Assembly (NCBI GenBank): GCA_964023205.1
Contig: OZ026833.1
Coordinates: 8,396,138 to 8,460,137, forward strand
DNA length: 64,000 nt
Source: Lutraria lutraria
Taxonomy: Eukaryota > Mollusca > Bivalvia > Venerida > Mactridae
Reading direction: 5' to 3'
The notes beneath the pieces are model-generated. The model had not been told where the DNA came from. It made no database searches and worked only from the letters and a program-made list of their open reading frames with translations. The position numbers and the translations under genes are program-made. Every line of letters starts with the position of its first letter. The stretch's first letter is position 1. Below, one piece after another: positions 45,500 through 58,900 of this stretch.

Positions 45500-46290
45500 C
45501 CAGTATAATAACTATTTATCAGGATTGTTCATGAAGTAAGAATAACTATTTGACAGGGATGTTCATGAAGTAAGAATAACTATTTGACATGGATGTTCAT
45601 GAAGTAAGAATAACTATTTGACAGGGGTGTTCATGAAGTAAGAATAACTATTTGACATGGTTGTTCATGAAGTAAGAATAACTATTTGACAGGGATGTTC
45701 ATGAAGTAAGAATAACTATTTATCAGGACTGTTCATGAAGTAAAAATAACTATTTGACAGGGATGTTCATGAAGTAAGAATAACTATTTATCAGGATTGT
45801 TCATGAAGTAAAAATAACTATTTGACAGGGATGTTCATGAAGTAAGAATAACTATTTGACATGGTTGTTCATGAAGTAAGAATAACTATTTGACAGGGGT
45901 GTTCATAGTAAGAATAACTATTTGACAGGGGTGTTCATGAAGTAAGAAATATATATTTGACATGGTTGTTCATGAAGTAAGAATAACTATTTGACATTGT
46001 TGTTCATGAAGTAAGAATAACTATTTATCAGGATTGTTCATGAAGTAAGAATAACTGTTTGACATGGTTGTTCATGAAGTAAAAATAACTATTTGACAGG
46101 GATGTTCATGAAGTAAGAATAACTATTTATCAGGATTGTTCATGAAGTAAGAATAACTATTTGACAGGGGTGTTCATGAAGTAAGAAATATATATTTGAC
46201 ATGGTTGTTCATGAAGTAAGAATAACTATTTGACATTGTTGTTCATGAAGTAAGAATAACTATTTGACAGGGGTGTTCATGAAGTAAGAA
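45500..46290 (+). repeat. 34-bp minisatellite, about 23 units
   Basis: The unit contains 'taactatttgacaggg' and 'tgttcatgaagtaagaa'. Variants alternate between 'tttgacaggg', 'tttgacatgg' and 'tttatcagga', suggesting mixed subtypes; some units have small indels (45903, 45948). It begins directly after the MITE at 45350. Confidence 0.95.
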
Positions 46291-47740
46291 TGTGGGTTTT
46301 AGATACGGCTTGTGGTCCCTAAAAACAGAGTTGACTGTTGTTTTATGTGGCTCATAATGTTTGTTATCAGTGAAGTGTCTACTGTACGAACAGTCATCAG
46401 TTTTACTAGAATCAATACCAGCCTTGAGTTCTCGATATATAAGATACGACATAAACAAGGAATTAAATAAATGCATTGTTGTTTGTGTATTGATCAAATG
46501 AAACAGATGTGAAAATGGCGTGGTGTATAAAACTGGATATAAGTGTTTTATTCTCGTGTTTTCTTATATATCCTTCCGATGCTTGGATTAATTGACATGT
46601 CGTGAGTAAAGTATGCTAAGCTAACAATGTAGATGAGAATCTATTGTTGTTGTTGTTTGATTGAGGAGAGACAGATGGCGGATTCCATGTTGACTTTATG
46701 AAGTCCGACAGCTCATGGTGTTTTATTGAAATAACAGATTCCGATGTGTTTCAATGTACACGAGTTATATATCTATGCGATTATATTATATGCTGAACGG
46801 GTGTGATCACTTTTGTGTGTGAATAAGCCGATCATTAGTGTCAATTGAAGACTGCAAAATGTACCATACTCGGATAGGCATGGCTTTGTTGATAAGTGAC
46901 GACCGATTTTTAAATTGTATCAATGACATGCATATCATCAATTGTACATGCATGTATTGATCATAGCCACATCTGTTTCAGACAAAACATAACTTGTCAG
47001 CACAACATTGATAGACTTAAACATATTTATTTAGTCAGTTGCTTGAAAACTGGAATATGCCTGTGGTGTCATGTGACGATTACAAGTAAACAGTACCTCT
47101 ACCGGTGCCTCTATCACTACCTCTAAATTTATTGTACTTTTTATTTCCAAGATGTTTGTAATTTCTTAAATAATGTATAATATTATTGGAGCTAGATGAT
47201 CCGATTTTATGTCTGTGGCATTGTGATATTGATCGAGTTTTGTTCGCATGAGATATCTAACATGAAAACATGCGATTCAACAGTCACTGTTATTCAGAGT
47301 TCGAATTTAAGTAGTGTGTGAAATTACGTATTATTCGATCTGAAAACATTTTATTTACGCATCGAAACTGTAAGCATGTGTGAAGGATTATCATAATCAT
47401 GATGGAAAAATTGTTACGAAACTATAGAGGGCTGTTACATCCGTTCTGACTTCGGCATGATGTTTTACGTCTCCCGAAACTGCCTTAGCGCCTCCATGTA
47501 TGTGAGTTCTTCTTTCCGGAGGAGGTTAGTGCGCATGTCCAAGCGGAAGTTGGATGAATATCATTCATATTTGATATACTATACATTGCGCTTATTTTAT
47601 TTGTCAATTTTATTATTCTATTGTTTGTATTTTTCAATTTTTTGACAGTTGTGTACATACAATTTGTTGATAAATGTAACAACAAATATTCACGTTTCAT
47701 TAAGTCCACCAAGTTTTCGAAAACCTTTCAGTTTTCCATA
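46291..47740. other. Gene-free stretch
   Basis: No exon I can support. 47450-47530 is richer in G+C; its minus strand holds a 31-codon open run (TNLLRKEELTYMEALRQFRE) with no splice context, too short to call. Confidence 0.45.
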
Positions 47741-47930
47741 GCCGTCACTCACTCGGCGCGCACATGTTCTTTGTTCGGACCAAAGTACTACGTTTTTCTA
47801 CATCATTCATGCAATTGTTAAGCTAGTTCCTGTTCCATGTTGTACACTACACTGTTGCACTACATAGTGCAAGCCTATTTAAGTTCAGTTTCCATGAGTA
47901 CTTTCAGTACTTTGATTATGTAATAAGCTC
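47741..47930. repeat. AAAGTACT-type dispersed element
   Basis: Bounded by 'ccaaagtactacg' and 'cagtactttgattatg' as inverted halves, with 'ctagttcctgttccatg' and 'aagttcagtttccatgagta' between. Related pieces lie at 15265, 28455, 34170 and 61605. Confidence 0.5.
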
Positions 47931-48364
47931 TTAAAAATAAATTGCCTTAGTTAACGTAATATGCATTTGCATTTAGAAATATTCAATATAAGCTTTTTGT
48001 CGTTTTAAAATCAAATGGTGTACGGTACGGGATCTATTGTTATTCGTGAAACATCCGCATATTTTGGGTCATGTCATAACATTAAAACAAGTAAAGAACA
48101 AAGCTCAATGTGCGTCATCAGAATATAAAAATACAACTTAATTAACGTACAAAACAATATATATGGTTAATTAAGCTACCTTACTGCACAACTTGTCATT
48201 TGCAGTAAGTGAACATGCGTCATACGTGTAATAAATTACTGTATACTTTTAGTCTGATTTATGTGTTTATTGAAAATGCATTTGAAAATGCCGTAAGAAG
48301 ATGTTAAAAAAGAGAATGAAGAATGTTAGAGGAAATAACATCAATATATCTATAAAATCAGTGT

Positions 48365-48457
48365 TGATATATCGAAGTCTCAACGCAATACTGCCATGTA
48401 ACTTTTCTTATTTCATTGTGAGTTACGACACTGTTGCGTTGAGCCCTCGATATGCTG
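48365..48457. repeat. Palindromic element 'cgcaacagtgtcgtaact', copy 1
   Basis: Arms 'tcgaagtctcaacgcaatac' and 'acactgttgcgttgagccct' are imperfect inverted copies. The same right arm is found at 51047-51077. Confidence 0.6.
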
Positions 48458-48744
48458 TTTTCTTAGTGTATTCTGCGTTTAAAACACTGGTTGTTGTTGT
48501 TTTTGTCTACTTTTTGTTGCTATCAAATGTAATATGTTCTCAGTGAGTGGTTTTAGATTCTCACCGTTTTTACCATCATTGTTGTCTTCTTTACCACTAG
48601 CGGCATCACATGAACTACTGTATATAATTATTATCATTCATTAACCTCTTTTTTCTGTTCCTACTTTTCATCATCATAGTTATTATTCTCGTCAGTGTCA
48701 TCATCATCTTTATTGTTATTATCATCACAATCGTCTTTAACGCC

Positions 48745-48749
48745 ATGCA

Positions 48750-48796
<47 letters not shown>

Positions 48797-48810
48797 AAGA
48801 AGAAGAAGAA

Positions 48811-48843
<33 letters not shown>

Positions 48844-49095
48844 GCAGAAGCAGAAGCAGCAGCAGCAGAAGAAGAAGAAGAAGCAGCAGCAGCAGCAGAA
48901 GCAGAAGCAGCAGCAGCAGAAGAAGAAGAAGAAGCAGCAGCAGCAGCAGCAGAAGCAGAAGCAGCAGCAGCAGAAGAAGAAGAAGAAGAAGCAGCAGTAG
49001 CAGCAGCAGCAGCAGCAACAACAACAATGATTACAACAACAGCAGCAACAACAACAACAATGATTACAGCAACAGCAGTAGCAGCAACTACATTT
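48745..49095 (+). repeat. CAG/GAA/CAA trinucleotide composite repeat
   Basis: Arrays of CAG, AAG and later CAA triplets with a higher-order pattern (CAG runs, GAAGAAGAAGAA runs, then CAACAACAATGATTA). All six frames remain open over long stretches (poly-Ala/Glu, poly-Gln/Lys, poly-Leu); not a gene on this evidence. Confidence 0.95.
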
Positions 49096-49167
49096 AATGA
49101 CTTCATCAGTCGCAGTAAAAACAACAGCAGCATCAACAACAAAGACATTAGAGCCCAAAACAAGTAA

Positions 49168-49926
49168 ATTCTGTTACATCGTGATGTTCTATAAAAAAGG
49201 AAGTTCTTTCAAACACGTATTTCAGGATACAGTAGCACATGACTTATTCCAAGTATTTACGTCAACCTTTGGTTTAGATGGCCGTGCAAGCGCATGCATG
49301 TACAATTTCGAGGTTGTCTTTGTTGCATACCTGTATAAAATCAAGTTTGGATACGATAATGCTATATCTGTATTAATAATCAACAATGTAAAAAAATAAT
49401 ATTCTCTAGCTCTTGCCTACGAGCTAACAGAAGTGTATATTGCTAATTTACTTTGTGGATTTAAAAAATACCTCTGTTTGTTTACAAGGTTAAATTCTGC
49501 ATGCTTAATTAAACCGGTATGATTAACATAAATCTGAACTTCTAAGAAAATAACACTTGCATTATTTACATCGTTATTTTGTTTTTATGTATACCTACCT
49601 ACGTAGTTTGTGGTTATTTTAATCTAGATGACACTTTGTGACCCCCCGTGGATGTTTTTACATACAATATATAAAGCACCCCGTACAGTCGACAATAAAA
49701 TCAAACTGACACCTGCAACCGAACTATTCACTGTTGTTAACTTAATTGTATTTATTTTCATGTTAATTAGCTTTCAAAATATATCAACCAAAATTATTGA
49801 TTGAAATTATCACTGGACTATTTATCGGCTTTTACCATAAGTTGCTATTTTGATTTGACGTTTGCGAATTATCGAGTTATTACTTATTTCCGTGTATCTT
49901 GCTTTATAAATACACTTTGACAAACC
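49168..49926. other. Upstream region of the SLC26 gene
   Basis: No recognisable exon. 'acatacaatatataaagcac' at 49660-49680 contains a TATA-like ATATATAAA some 250 bp before the first ATG. Confidence 0.4.
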
Positions 49927-52900
49927 ATGAGTGCAGAAAGTGAAACTGCGTAAGTATGATCACAATTTATTTTTAATTGTATAATTTTATTTTGTCTCAG
50001 TGTTGCGTAAGCTCAGATGCCTGTGCGATAGTTCTTAAGCTTTTGGAATGAAATTGCAAAGAAAATTAAATTTTGTAACTCGAAATGCACCGGGTATTTG
50101 TGCGTTAGGTGCCTAAAAAGTTATGAATTCAATTATTCCGTGGATATTTCATTGATAAGATTAAAATGCTTTTGATATTTTATATACTCTAATTAGCGAT
50201 CTCCAATACAGGTTGTGATATTAAGCGAATACGGATATCTTTATTCGAACTATACTAACTAGTTATTTTTTTACCTACTCACGGTGATTCAGAAAGAATT
50301 CTAAATTCAGATTTAAAGCTATCGATAATCGAATAAGAAAAAGTGCGATTTAATTCCGATCCGTGATCGGAAATTTTCGAAAAAGATTATAAATTCAAAA
50401 AATCACATAACGGTTTAAACAGATGCTTTGTCATTTTTTCAGAATAATATTAATGATTTTAGCTTGTGAGTATATGTTATATATATATATTATAATAATA
50501 ATTATGTTCTACCTATAAGATATTACTTATTCCTATTGTCACATTGGTAATTTTACAAGGAACTAAATTCAACTACAAATGTAACTGTGCATGGCTTTCC
50601 GCGCAAACTTGTTCAGAAATGTAGAAACTGTAAAGTAAAAACGAAAAGTTATTCTGACTTAATATTGAAATTATCTACGCGTGTAAAGTTTTTTTTGTCA
50701 TTTGAATCTTTCTACTCTACGATGCCTCCGATATCGATTTTGGGACTTAAACATCGAAAATCGCCAACTTCGAGTTATTAACGATCAATGTATCGATTTA
50801 TACGATAAGCATCACATCTCGAGGTTCGAACTACGCGATATGAGATTGGTGTTACCAAGATTGTTGGGAAATAATGGTTGATAGCTTCGTGACAACTGGA
50901 CATTATAAGATCTTAGTTGGTAGATTTATTTTAATTTTTGCTCGGAAGTTTTCGAAGATAAAGTCGAGCTATTGTGATCACTGCGTCGTATGCATCTCGA
51001 GGGTTCAACGCAACAGTGTCGTAACTCATATTGAAATAAGAACAAGTTACGACACTGTTGCGCTGAGCCCTCGATCTGTGACTGTGCAAACACTTTAATG
51101 TAGCTCATAACTCAGAAACTACAAGAGGTAGCAACACGAAGCTTCATTTGTAGACAGATCTCACCGATGCGGTGAACAGACGAGCGTTGGCACTGCTTGC
51201 AGCGCTCTTGTTTGGATAACATATTCGCAAATCGTCGAAGTTCCGTACGTGTTGTTTGCTGTTTTCGGCGCGGGTTTTATAGCCTGTCAACTTAATGGCG
51301 TGAATAGTTTAGTGATGACGTCTGTGTTTGACAAACACGTGCACTATAAATTTCTTGTTTACTTTCAGGCACGAGAAGAACGAGTCACGTGCTAATATGA
51401 ATCAGAACCCACAGTTCCACGTGGTGCTGGACATCGATGGTACCACCCCACCCATCACTGTTGTGTCTGGAGCGGAGAATGAATATTACGACGCTTTGAA
51501 AAATAGGTACATTTACACTTCACAACATCAATAATTGGTCTACATGGTCTGAATATTTTATGAGCTGGACTATCAATTACTTCATTTGATATACTTTGCC
51601 GATGAAGCGTAAATATCACTTTATTTTATCGTTAACTTCGCATGTTTAAACATTAATGTCTTTTTACATTATAACCATATTTAAATTATGGAATGGCATA
51701 GTTGATTTTCTTAAAAAGTATAATGTAATTGAAAAATATTTAAGACCTGGGCAACCGATTACTGATAAAGCTGAGCAGTGTGTTTTAAGAATAATTTACT
51801 TTGTCATATTTATAGTTCACATACGTTGCAAGTTTTCGGATCTTTCTGTCAAGCTATGATTGCGTAAATAAAAAGTTGATTTTCGCACAGATATAGTATA
51901 TACGTTCCTATCTATGCCATAGAAAATAAATTCAGAGTCTGCGGCAACGACCACTTCTCCGATGTCCCAGATAAAGAGAAATTATATCAGACAAGCTCAT
52001 AATTTCCACAGAAAGAGTATGAACAAAGTTAAGACTGTTGTAATTTGGACCACCGGTTTACGATTTACATTTAGTAAAATATACTTCAATGAGCAAAATT
52101 TTCTTTTAAAGAATATTCTGTGAATTAAAGAATATTCAGTGAATTAAAGAATATTCTGTGAAATAAAGAATATATTGCAAAAGCATGATTTGATCACACT
52201 GCTTGAAAAAAAAACGTTCTTTTAATGAGGCTTACAGTTTATCGTAATTTCTTGTCCAATGAAATGTCTGCATTTCATTTGAAATTTGGAAAATACGCCG
52301 AAAACCTGACATGTACAGAAATTAGGACAAACTGCAAACAGAAAGTTATCGTTCATATTTCGAATTTTATGCAACATATCACTGCGTTGAGTCGCGTGTG
52401 ATTTATTTGATAAAATTCATAATATGAGCGATAACTTATACATATCAAAATAAAAAAAAATTGTTTAAATAGTTTAAATGTCTCATTAAAGTTTAATTTG
52501 ACATATCATGAAAATAATTGAGGTATGACTTTACCGGAAGTTGTCAATTCCGTAGTTTTACTATGATATTTATCTCGACTTCTATAGATGTAAGAAGACC
52601 GCCGACTTCAGGAAGGATTATAAACGATCAGACGAACCTGCTCTGAGTCTGCCTGCTGCTTGCAAGAAGCAAATCAAGTCGTCGTGTCCATGTGACAAAA
52701 ATTCTCAGAAGAAATTTTGGTCCAAACGATTTCCGGTCTGGCGCATAATGAGAAAATACAAATGGCGGGATGATTTACCCAATGACATCGTTTCCGGTCT
52801 GACAGTCGGAATCATGCAGTTACCACAAGGTTTGTGTTCGTTAGATATCCTAATATTCTGCGTTTAGGAATATCATTAATTTCGTTTTATGTCTAATCAA

Positions 52901-55900
52901 AGGCCGTATCCATTTTTCTTTTACGACCAAATAAGGTCCGATTATGTTTAATATACGATCTTAACCGGTCAATGCTGCGGATTGTACTATAATATAGCAA
53001 AACGGGGAGGGCTAAGGTGTTTAGTCCCCACCCCTAAAAATGATTGGGCTGTAAAGGCATAACTCTTTCTTGTAACTATAGTGTGCCAATATAAAATGTA
53101 TTTTGTGAAATTATTTTGAATATAACTTGATCTTTGATGCTTTATTTCCACACTCTATCATGTGGATACATACATATTTCACTGTTTAGAATATGTCTGT
53201 GGTTATTGATCGGGCTATATAGCTATAAACTTGAATTTCATAATATTTAAGAAGAATTTATCAATATATATTCTAGCAGATAATTTGTTTTAGTAATAGC
53301 TGGAAAACGTACATTTGAATACGGAAAAATTATCATGTAAGACTTGTTTAGTTTTGAGATCTGTGTAAACATGTATGTTTCAGTGGGTTTTGACAGGAGA
53401 GGAACCAGCAACTCCACATTTGGAGGAGGATATGACCTGTCGCGATCAGTAGATCGTCGGCTTACAGGCCCAGCGCATTGCCCACTCGACCACGGCTTAG
53501 TCCTCTGTCTTTTGTAAACTGTTTTATGTTATAATTATGTGTTCATTAACTTAACAATAACATATTTAAAATGCTTATATTTGCAGGAATGGCCTATTCG
53601 TTGTTGGCTGAACTACCGCCAGTTGTTGGTTTGTACATGGCGTTCTTCCCTGTTCTCATATACTTTCTTCTTGGATCATCTAAACACATTTCTATGGGTG
53701 AGTTGTTTTTTAAACAACCATGTTGTCCATGTTATTGATATAAAATATTTCGAGCATATTCATTTATAACACAGAATGATAGTCATATTTTAAGTTCATT
53801 CCACTAATGTGCTTTATAGATCATAGCAGGGTAGTGAACGTAAACATGTACTGGTTTCTGGTATTTTAGTTTGCTTTACATTCACGGAATTGGTAACAGT
53901 ATTTTACTGTTTATAATTTTACTACTTTTGGCTGCTTGTAGGTACCGTGGCTTTATGCAGTTTGTTGACCGGCTCTGTGATATCTCGATTCTACGATCCA
54001 ACGTTAGCTGCTGCAGTTTTGGGAACCAACACAACGGATGCGTTAGTTAAAAATGCTACATCCGCGACCTCTGACCCTGATGATCCTATCCAAGTTGATT
54101 TACCGAATCATGTAAAAATCGCCATCGCGTCTTCTGTGTGCCTATTGGTTGGTCTTGTCCAGGTATGTCCAGATATGTCTGCATCTGTCTTCGTATATTC
54201 ATAAATTAGGAACGAATAAGGATTTCATTGATTGTCGGAATTTTTGAAAAAGAATTATGATAGTTAAGACTTTTAATGATTTTCAAGTTCTTTCAAATCA
54301 CATTATTTATAAACACCCATTTTGGGTTTCGTAGCCCTACTAAACTTCGTCTTTCTGACTTACTGATTCAATAGATGAATTTAGAAAGGCCATGGAACGG
54401 GAGCAAATTCATTACAAAATTGTCTTGCAGTCACGAACAGTTTTAATTAGTTGAACTATTGGTTTCTGTACACTTGAAGTGCTAAGCGCGGGATTGACTT
54501 AAAGTTTGCTCAGTAGTGTAATATTTAAACCTGTCCTGTTTTTGGAAGGTAATTTCGTCAGTAATCACATCGACCTAATCACTGCCATACTTCTGTCACA
54601 CAGAAAATAGGTCTTAACTTTAAATAGTGAGAATATATTTTTTACTTCATACTTCATACACAATTTGTTCTTGTTGGTTATTCGTCTTCTTGATGATACA
54701 TATTATTTTTTTACGAACTTCATTATCTTTTTTCTTCCAGCTCGTGATGGGAATTTTTCGTATGGGTTTCATAACAACCTATATGTCTGACCCTATGATT
54801 GGTGGGTTCACAACAGGGGCCGCTGTACATGTAGGGACCAGTCAAGTGAAATATATTTTTGGACTGCACATACCACGCTCAGATGGCGTATTCCAAATCA
54901 TTAAGGTAGCGACAAATTACCCTTGTATATCTATTCAGGACAGGTTATGATAATTTCTTCTGCCTTACCGATATTTCATATTTGCAACACCAATATTAAT
55001 CATATCTTATCATAAAAAAGCTCTACATTTACTTCACAATTAAGCTGATGCAATTTTAACTACATGTATTACAAGAAACAAAACGTTGTTTAATTTTTCT
55101 TCCAATGTCACATGTTAGAGGATTATGTCCCTGTCACATAATCGCATAGTTGCCCGATTAAATATTTACACTGAATAGATTAGTGCATCTCTGATTAATG
55201 TTAATGTTCTGTTTATGTCCAAAAAACATATTAATAGTAATTCCTATGTCGATCTTTATACCTTTGTGGTGGCTGTTAATCAAACATACTATAATTTGTT
55301 ATGTACAATGTACTTCATCAGGGCCATCTAAAAACGCATTTTTTGCTGTATCTTCTTTTTTTATAAATTAAGGGAATATATTAAGATAACTTCAGGAAAA
55401 ATTATGATCATTGCTTTGCTGTTGAATATAACAAGGGATGTTTTATTTTGTACTTTAAAAGATAATAATTATAAGGCAAGTGTATTAAATTTGTGCACTT
55501 TTAGACTATTATATAAATAGTTGAAATGACACAAGTTTTGAAAACACTTTTTAGGCATAAGATATGTTTGTTTCTGGTTATATGCTCATTAAAATGGGGT
55601 TGGTAGGGGGTAATTCTTTTAATACAGTAGGTAGAGGAATTTTAGAATGGGGTAGGTTACTGGGTAGGGGAATCTTTTAATGGGGTAGGTAGGGGGAAAT
55701 TATTAATGGGCGTAGGTAGTGGAATTCTATAATGGGGGAATTTTATAATGGGTATTTAGTGGGGATTTATTAATGGGCGTTGGTAGGGGAATTTTATAAT
55801 GGGGTAGGTAGGCGGAAATTATTAATGTGCCTAGGTAGGGGAATTTTATAATGGGGGGATTTTATAATGGGATGAATGTGGATGTTCCGTTCCTCAGGCA

Positions 55901-58900
55901 GGTTCTGTCGTGTATATTTATGAATATACATGTATGTTTTATTTTATTTCAGACATACGCTTTGATCATTCATCATATCGCGGAGACGAATTATCCAACA
56001 CTTATCATGTCAGCTGTCTGTATTATCATCATATATCTCATCAAAGTACAAATAAACCAAAGATTTAAAAGTAAAATGAGATTTCCCGTACCAGTAGAAC
56101 TGTTTGTGGTAAGTATAATCTCACCTCAATTTATTGAGATCATCAGATTTATGAGACAATGTTATGCTGAAATTTTGCATTAATATGTTAATATAACGGG
56201 AATACATTAGTCAAACCTGTGAACAAAGGCCACCAGTGGGAAAGACGTAATGTGGCCTTTATTGACAGGCGGTCTTTATTTGGAGGTCATTTTGTTTTAA
56301 ATATAATATTTGATGTTTTTTGAAAGAATGGCCTTAATGTTCACAGGTTTGACTGTATTGAATACAAACCATGTTTTATTCCATGAAAAAAGTCATATTT
56401 TTTTCTAGATTTACAATTATGTATATTTGTTTATTTCATAATTTTTCAGGTTGTTGCTGGCACCGTGCTGTCTCATTTCTTGAATTTTTCAGAAAAATAT
56501 GACATGAAAATTGTTGGAGAAATACCAGCAGGGTTAGTATATAATATATATTGTAATGCAATTTCTTTAAATATTTCTTAGAATTTCTGCTTCCATGCCC
56601 TTTTTTGGGCGTAGCTTTCTATAAGCTGAGTTCGCTGTGACTACATTTTTTTCTTGGAAAGTGAAAAATCATGATCAAACCCCTAACTCATTTTAACATC
56701 AATTTAAACCAAGATATCGCAGTCCATGGGTTAAATTGTAATGTCTTTTTTTTGTTAACTTGTTCTGTCTGGTACTTATTCTAGACCGTACAATGTTTAC
56801 TGTTCAAACAGAAAAAAGTTGGTTTAGTGTGTTACTTCTGACAGTTTTGTTAAATTAGATTTCATCAATTTGATGATTTTCAGAGTATTAGTTATCTCCC
56901 TTTTTGTTTAGTTTCGAATCAATACATGAGTTATCTCTCTTTGATACTGTTTTGATAACTTCTCTGCCTTTTATATTAAGCGATATAGGTTTAACTTGCT
57001 TCTTTGACCATGGACTCTAGATTATTATGGTATAGTGGTCGACCTTGCTTTGACAGATTTTACTTCATATTCGGTGCTTTTTATATCTCCAAATAAGGTC
57101 CACTCTAGGAATAAAGGCAACTCTTTAAAAACAGTCATTGATTTATATAACAAAATGACCTCTGAATAAAGGTCACCTGTCAATAAAGGCCACATCATGT
57201 CTTTCCCAAGGGTGGCCTTTGTCTACAGGTTTGACTGTACAGACTTTAGATATTTGTGATGTGTGGTACACATGGTACATAAAATATGTTTTTATTTCAG
57301 ATTACCCGTGCCTACATTTCCTAGTCTGCCTTCTACCAGTGTATATACTGCTGATGTGTTCATTATCGCAATCGTAGCATTCTCTCAATGTGTTGGTCTG
57401 GCGGCACTAATGGCGAAAAAACATGGTTATAGCTTCGACTCTAACCAGGTAACCTAGCAACCTATTTTAAAAAATTCATTCCACCAAGAAATTCTAAAAA
57501 TCTAAAACCTGATCTTTTTGTTTTATTTTTTTGTTTTCGGAAAATCTTAATTATATAAGGTAAATTTTAGAATCACGTTAAATTGAATCTGTAGGAATTA
57601 TGTTACTTTTTCAGGAATTGATAGCATATGGTGCAGGAAATATTTTTGGTTCGTTCTTCTCATGCTACCCTTATGCTGCTTCTGTATCCAGAAGTTCCGT
57701 ACAAGAATCTGCTGGTGGAAAGACACAGGTACTTATTCTCACTTTTGTGTCACTAACAGTTGAACTTCCATCAATGATAATTAAAACTTTTAATAAATAT
57801 TATACTGTACCTAATAGCAGATTCTGTCTATAAATCTTTAAAGTGTCATGAGTGACATATGATTTTAAGAATTCTGTTTGTAAAAGAGAAAACTCAATTA
57901 ATGTAGAAAATACACACTAATTGACTTAAACTTAGAACATTAATTATGTAAGTGAAGTGCCTGTCAAAAGGTATGCGACAACTTTTCATAAGATACACAG
58001 TCAATCCTATAATGTAAGTGGCATCCTCTGAATAAAGACAACCCTGTGAATATTGAGCTATTTTTTTAAAAACTGTCATGGATTAATTAGAACAAAATGA
58101 CCTCTGATTAAATACAATCTTTCAGATTAAAGTCTTTCCCAATGATGACCTTTGTTTACAGGTTTGAATGTACATAACTTGGGCCTGATCTCTCTAAACA
58201 TTACATTTTCTATATTTCAGCTTGCAAGTGTTTTTTCAGCCACTCTGGTATTGATTGTTATTGTGTCAATTGGTCCATTGTTTGAATCTTTACCAAATGT
58301 AAGTGTCAGTTATATATATATACCTTTTCATTACACCCAAGGTTCAAGTAATCTTATTTCCCTTTGATAAACTCGTATTTCCTATTTTTTAAACTTCTTC
58401 AGATATTCTTATATCTTTCAGATTTAAAAGTTTTTGAATTCAAAGATTGTGCAATGAATTTTATCTTGTGATAGATATAAAACATTTAATGTTTTATAAA
58501 TTACTAATTGAGGGCAAAGTAATGTTGCTCGCTTACCTTTTAATTTCATTTGAGTATAATTAATTTTGATTGATGTGACCAGTAGTCTATGTTAATGATG
58601 TTGCTTATCTTTATCAATTACCTTACTTTTCATAATCGTCTTATGTTTTTCAGTGCGTTCTCGCTTCAATTATTATTGTTGCATTACGAAGTCTGTTATT
58701 ACAACTTCTTGATCTTCCAAAAATATATAGAACTTCTGTTTATGACTTTGTAAGTATGATTATTTCCATGCATAGAACACAATTGGATGACATTTATAAT
58801 TATATACCTGATACATGTATCATTTTGTTGGCTTCTAAATACATTTTAATTTGTCGCACAACTCTATGATATTTAGCTGTAATGGGCCAAGTTTAAACCA

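Noticed and set aside
45500..46290. CRISPR-like array
   Set aside because: Units are contiguous 34-bp repeats without unique spacers, in animal DNA; a minisatellite.
47485..47645. Exon-like frames in a GC-richer patch
   Set aside because: Short, no splice partners, and no recognisable protein on either strand.
48615..49167. Poly-Ala/Glu, poly-Gln/Lys and poly-Leu frames
   Set aside because: Trinucleotide repeat read in every frame; no conserved flanking exons.
55300..55340. Minus-strand 'ccctgatgaag' as another hammerhead
   Set aside because: The second core strand (GAAA) and stems are absent.
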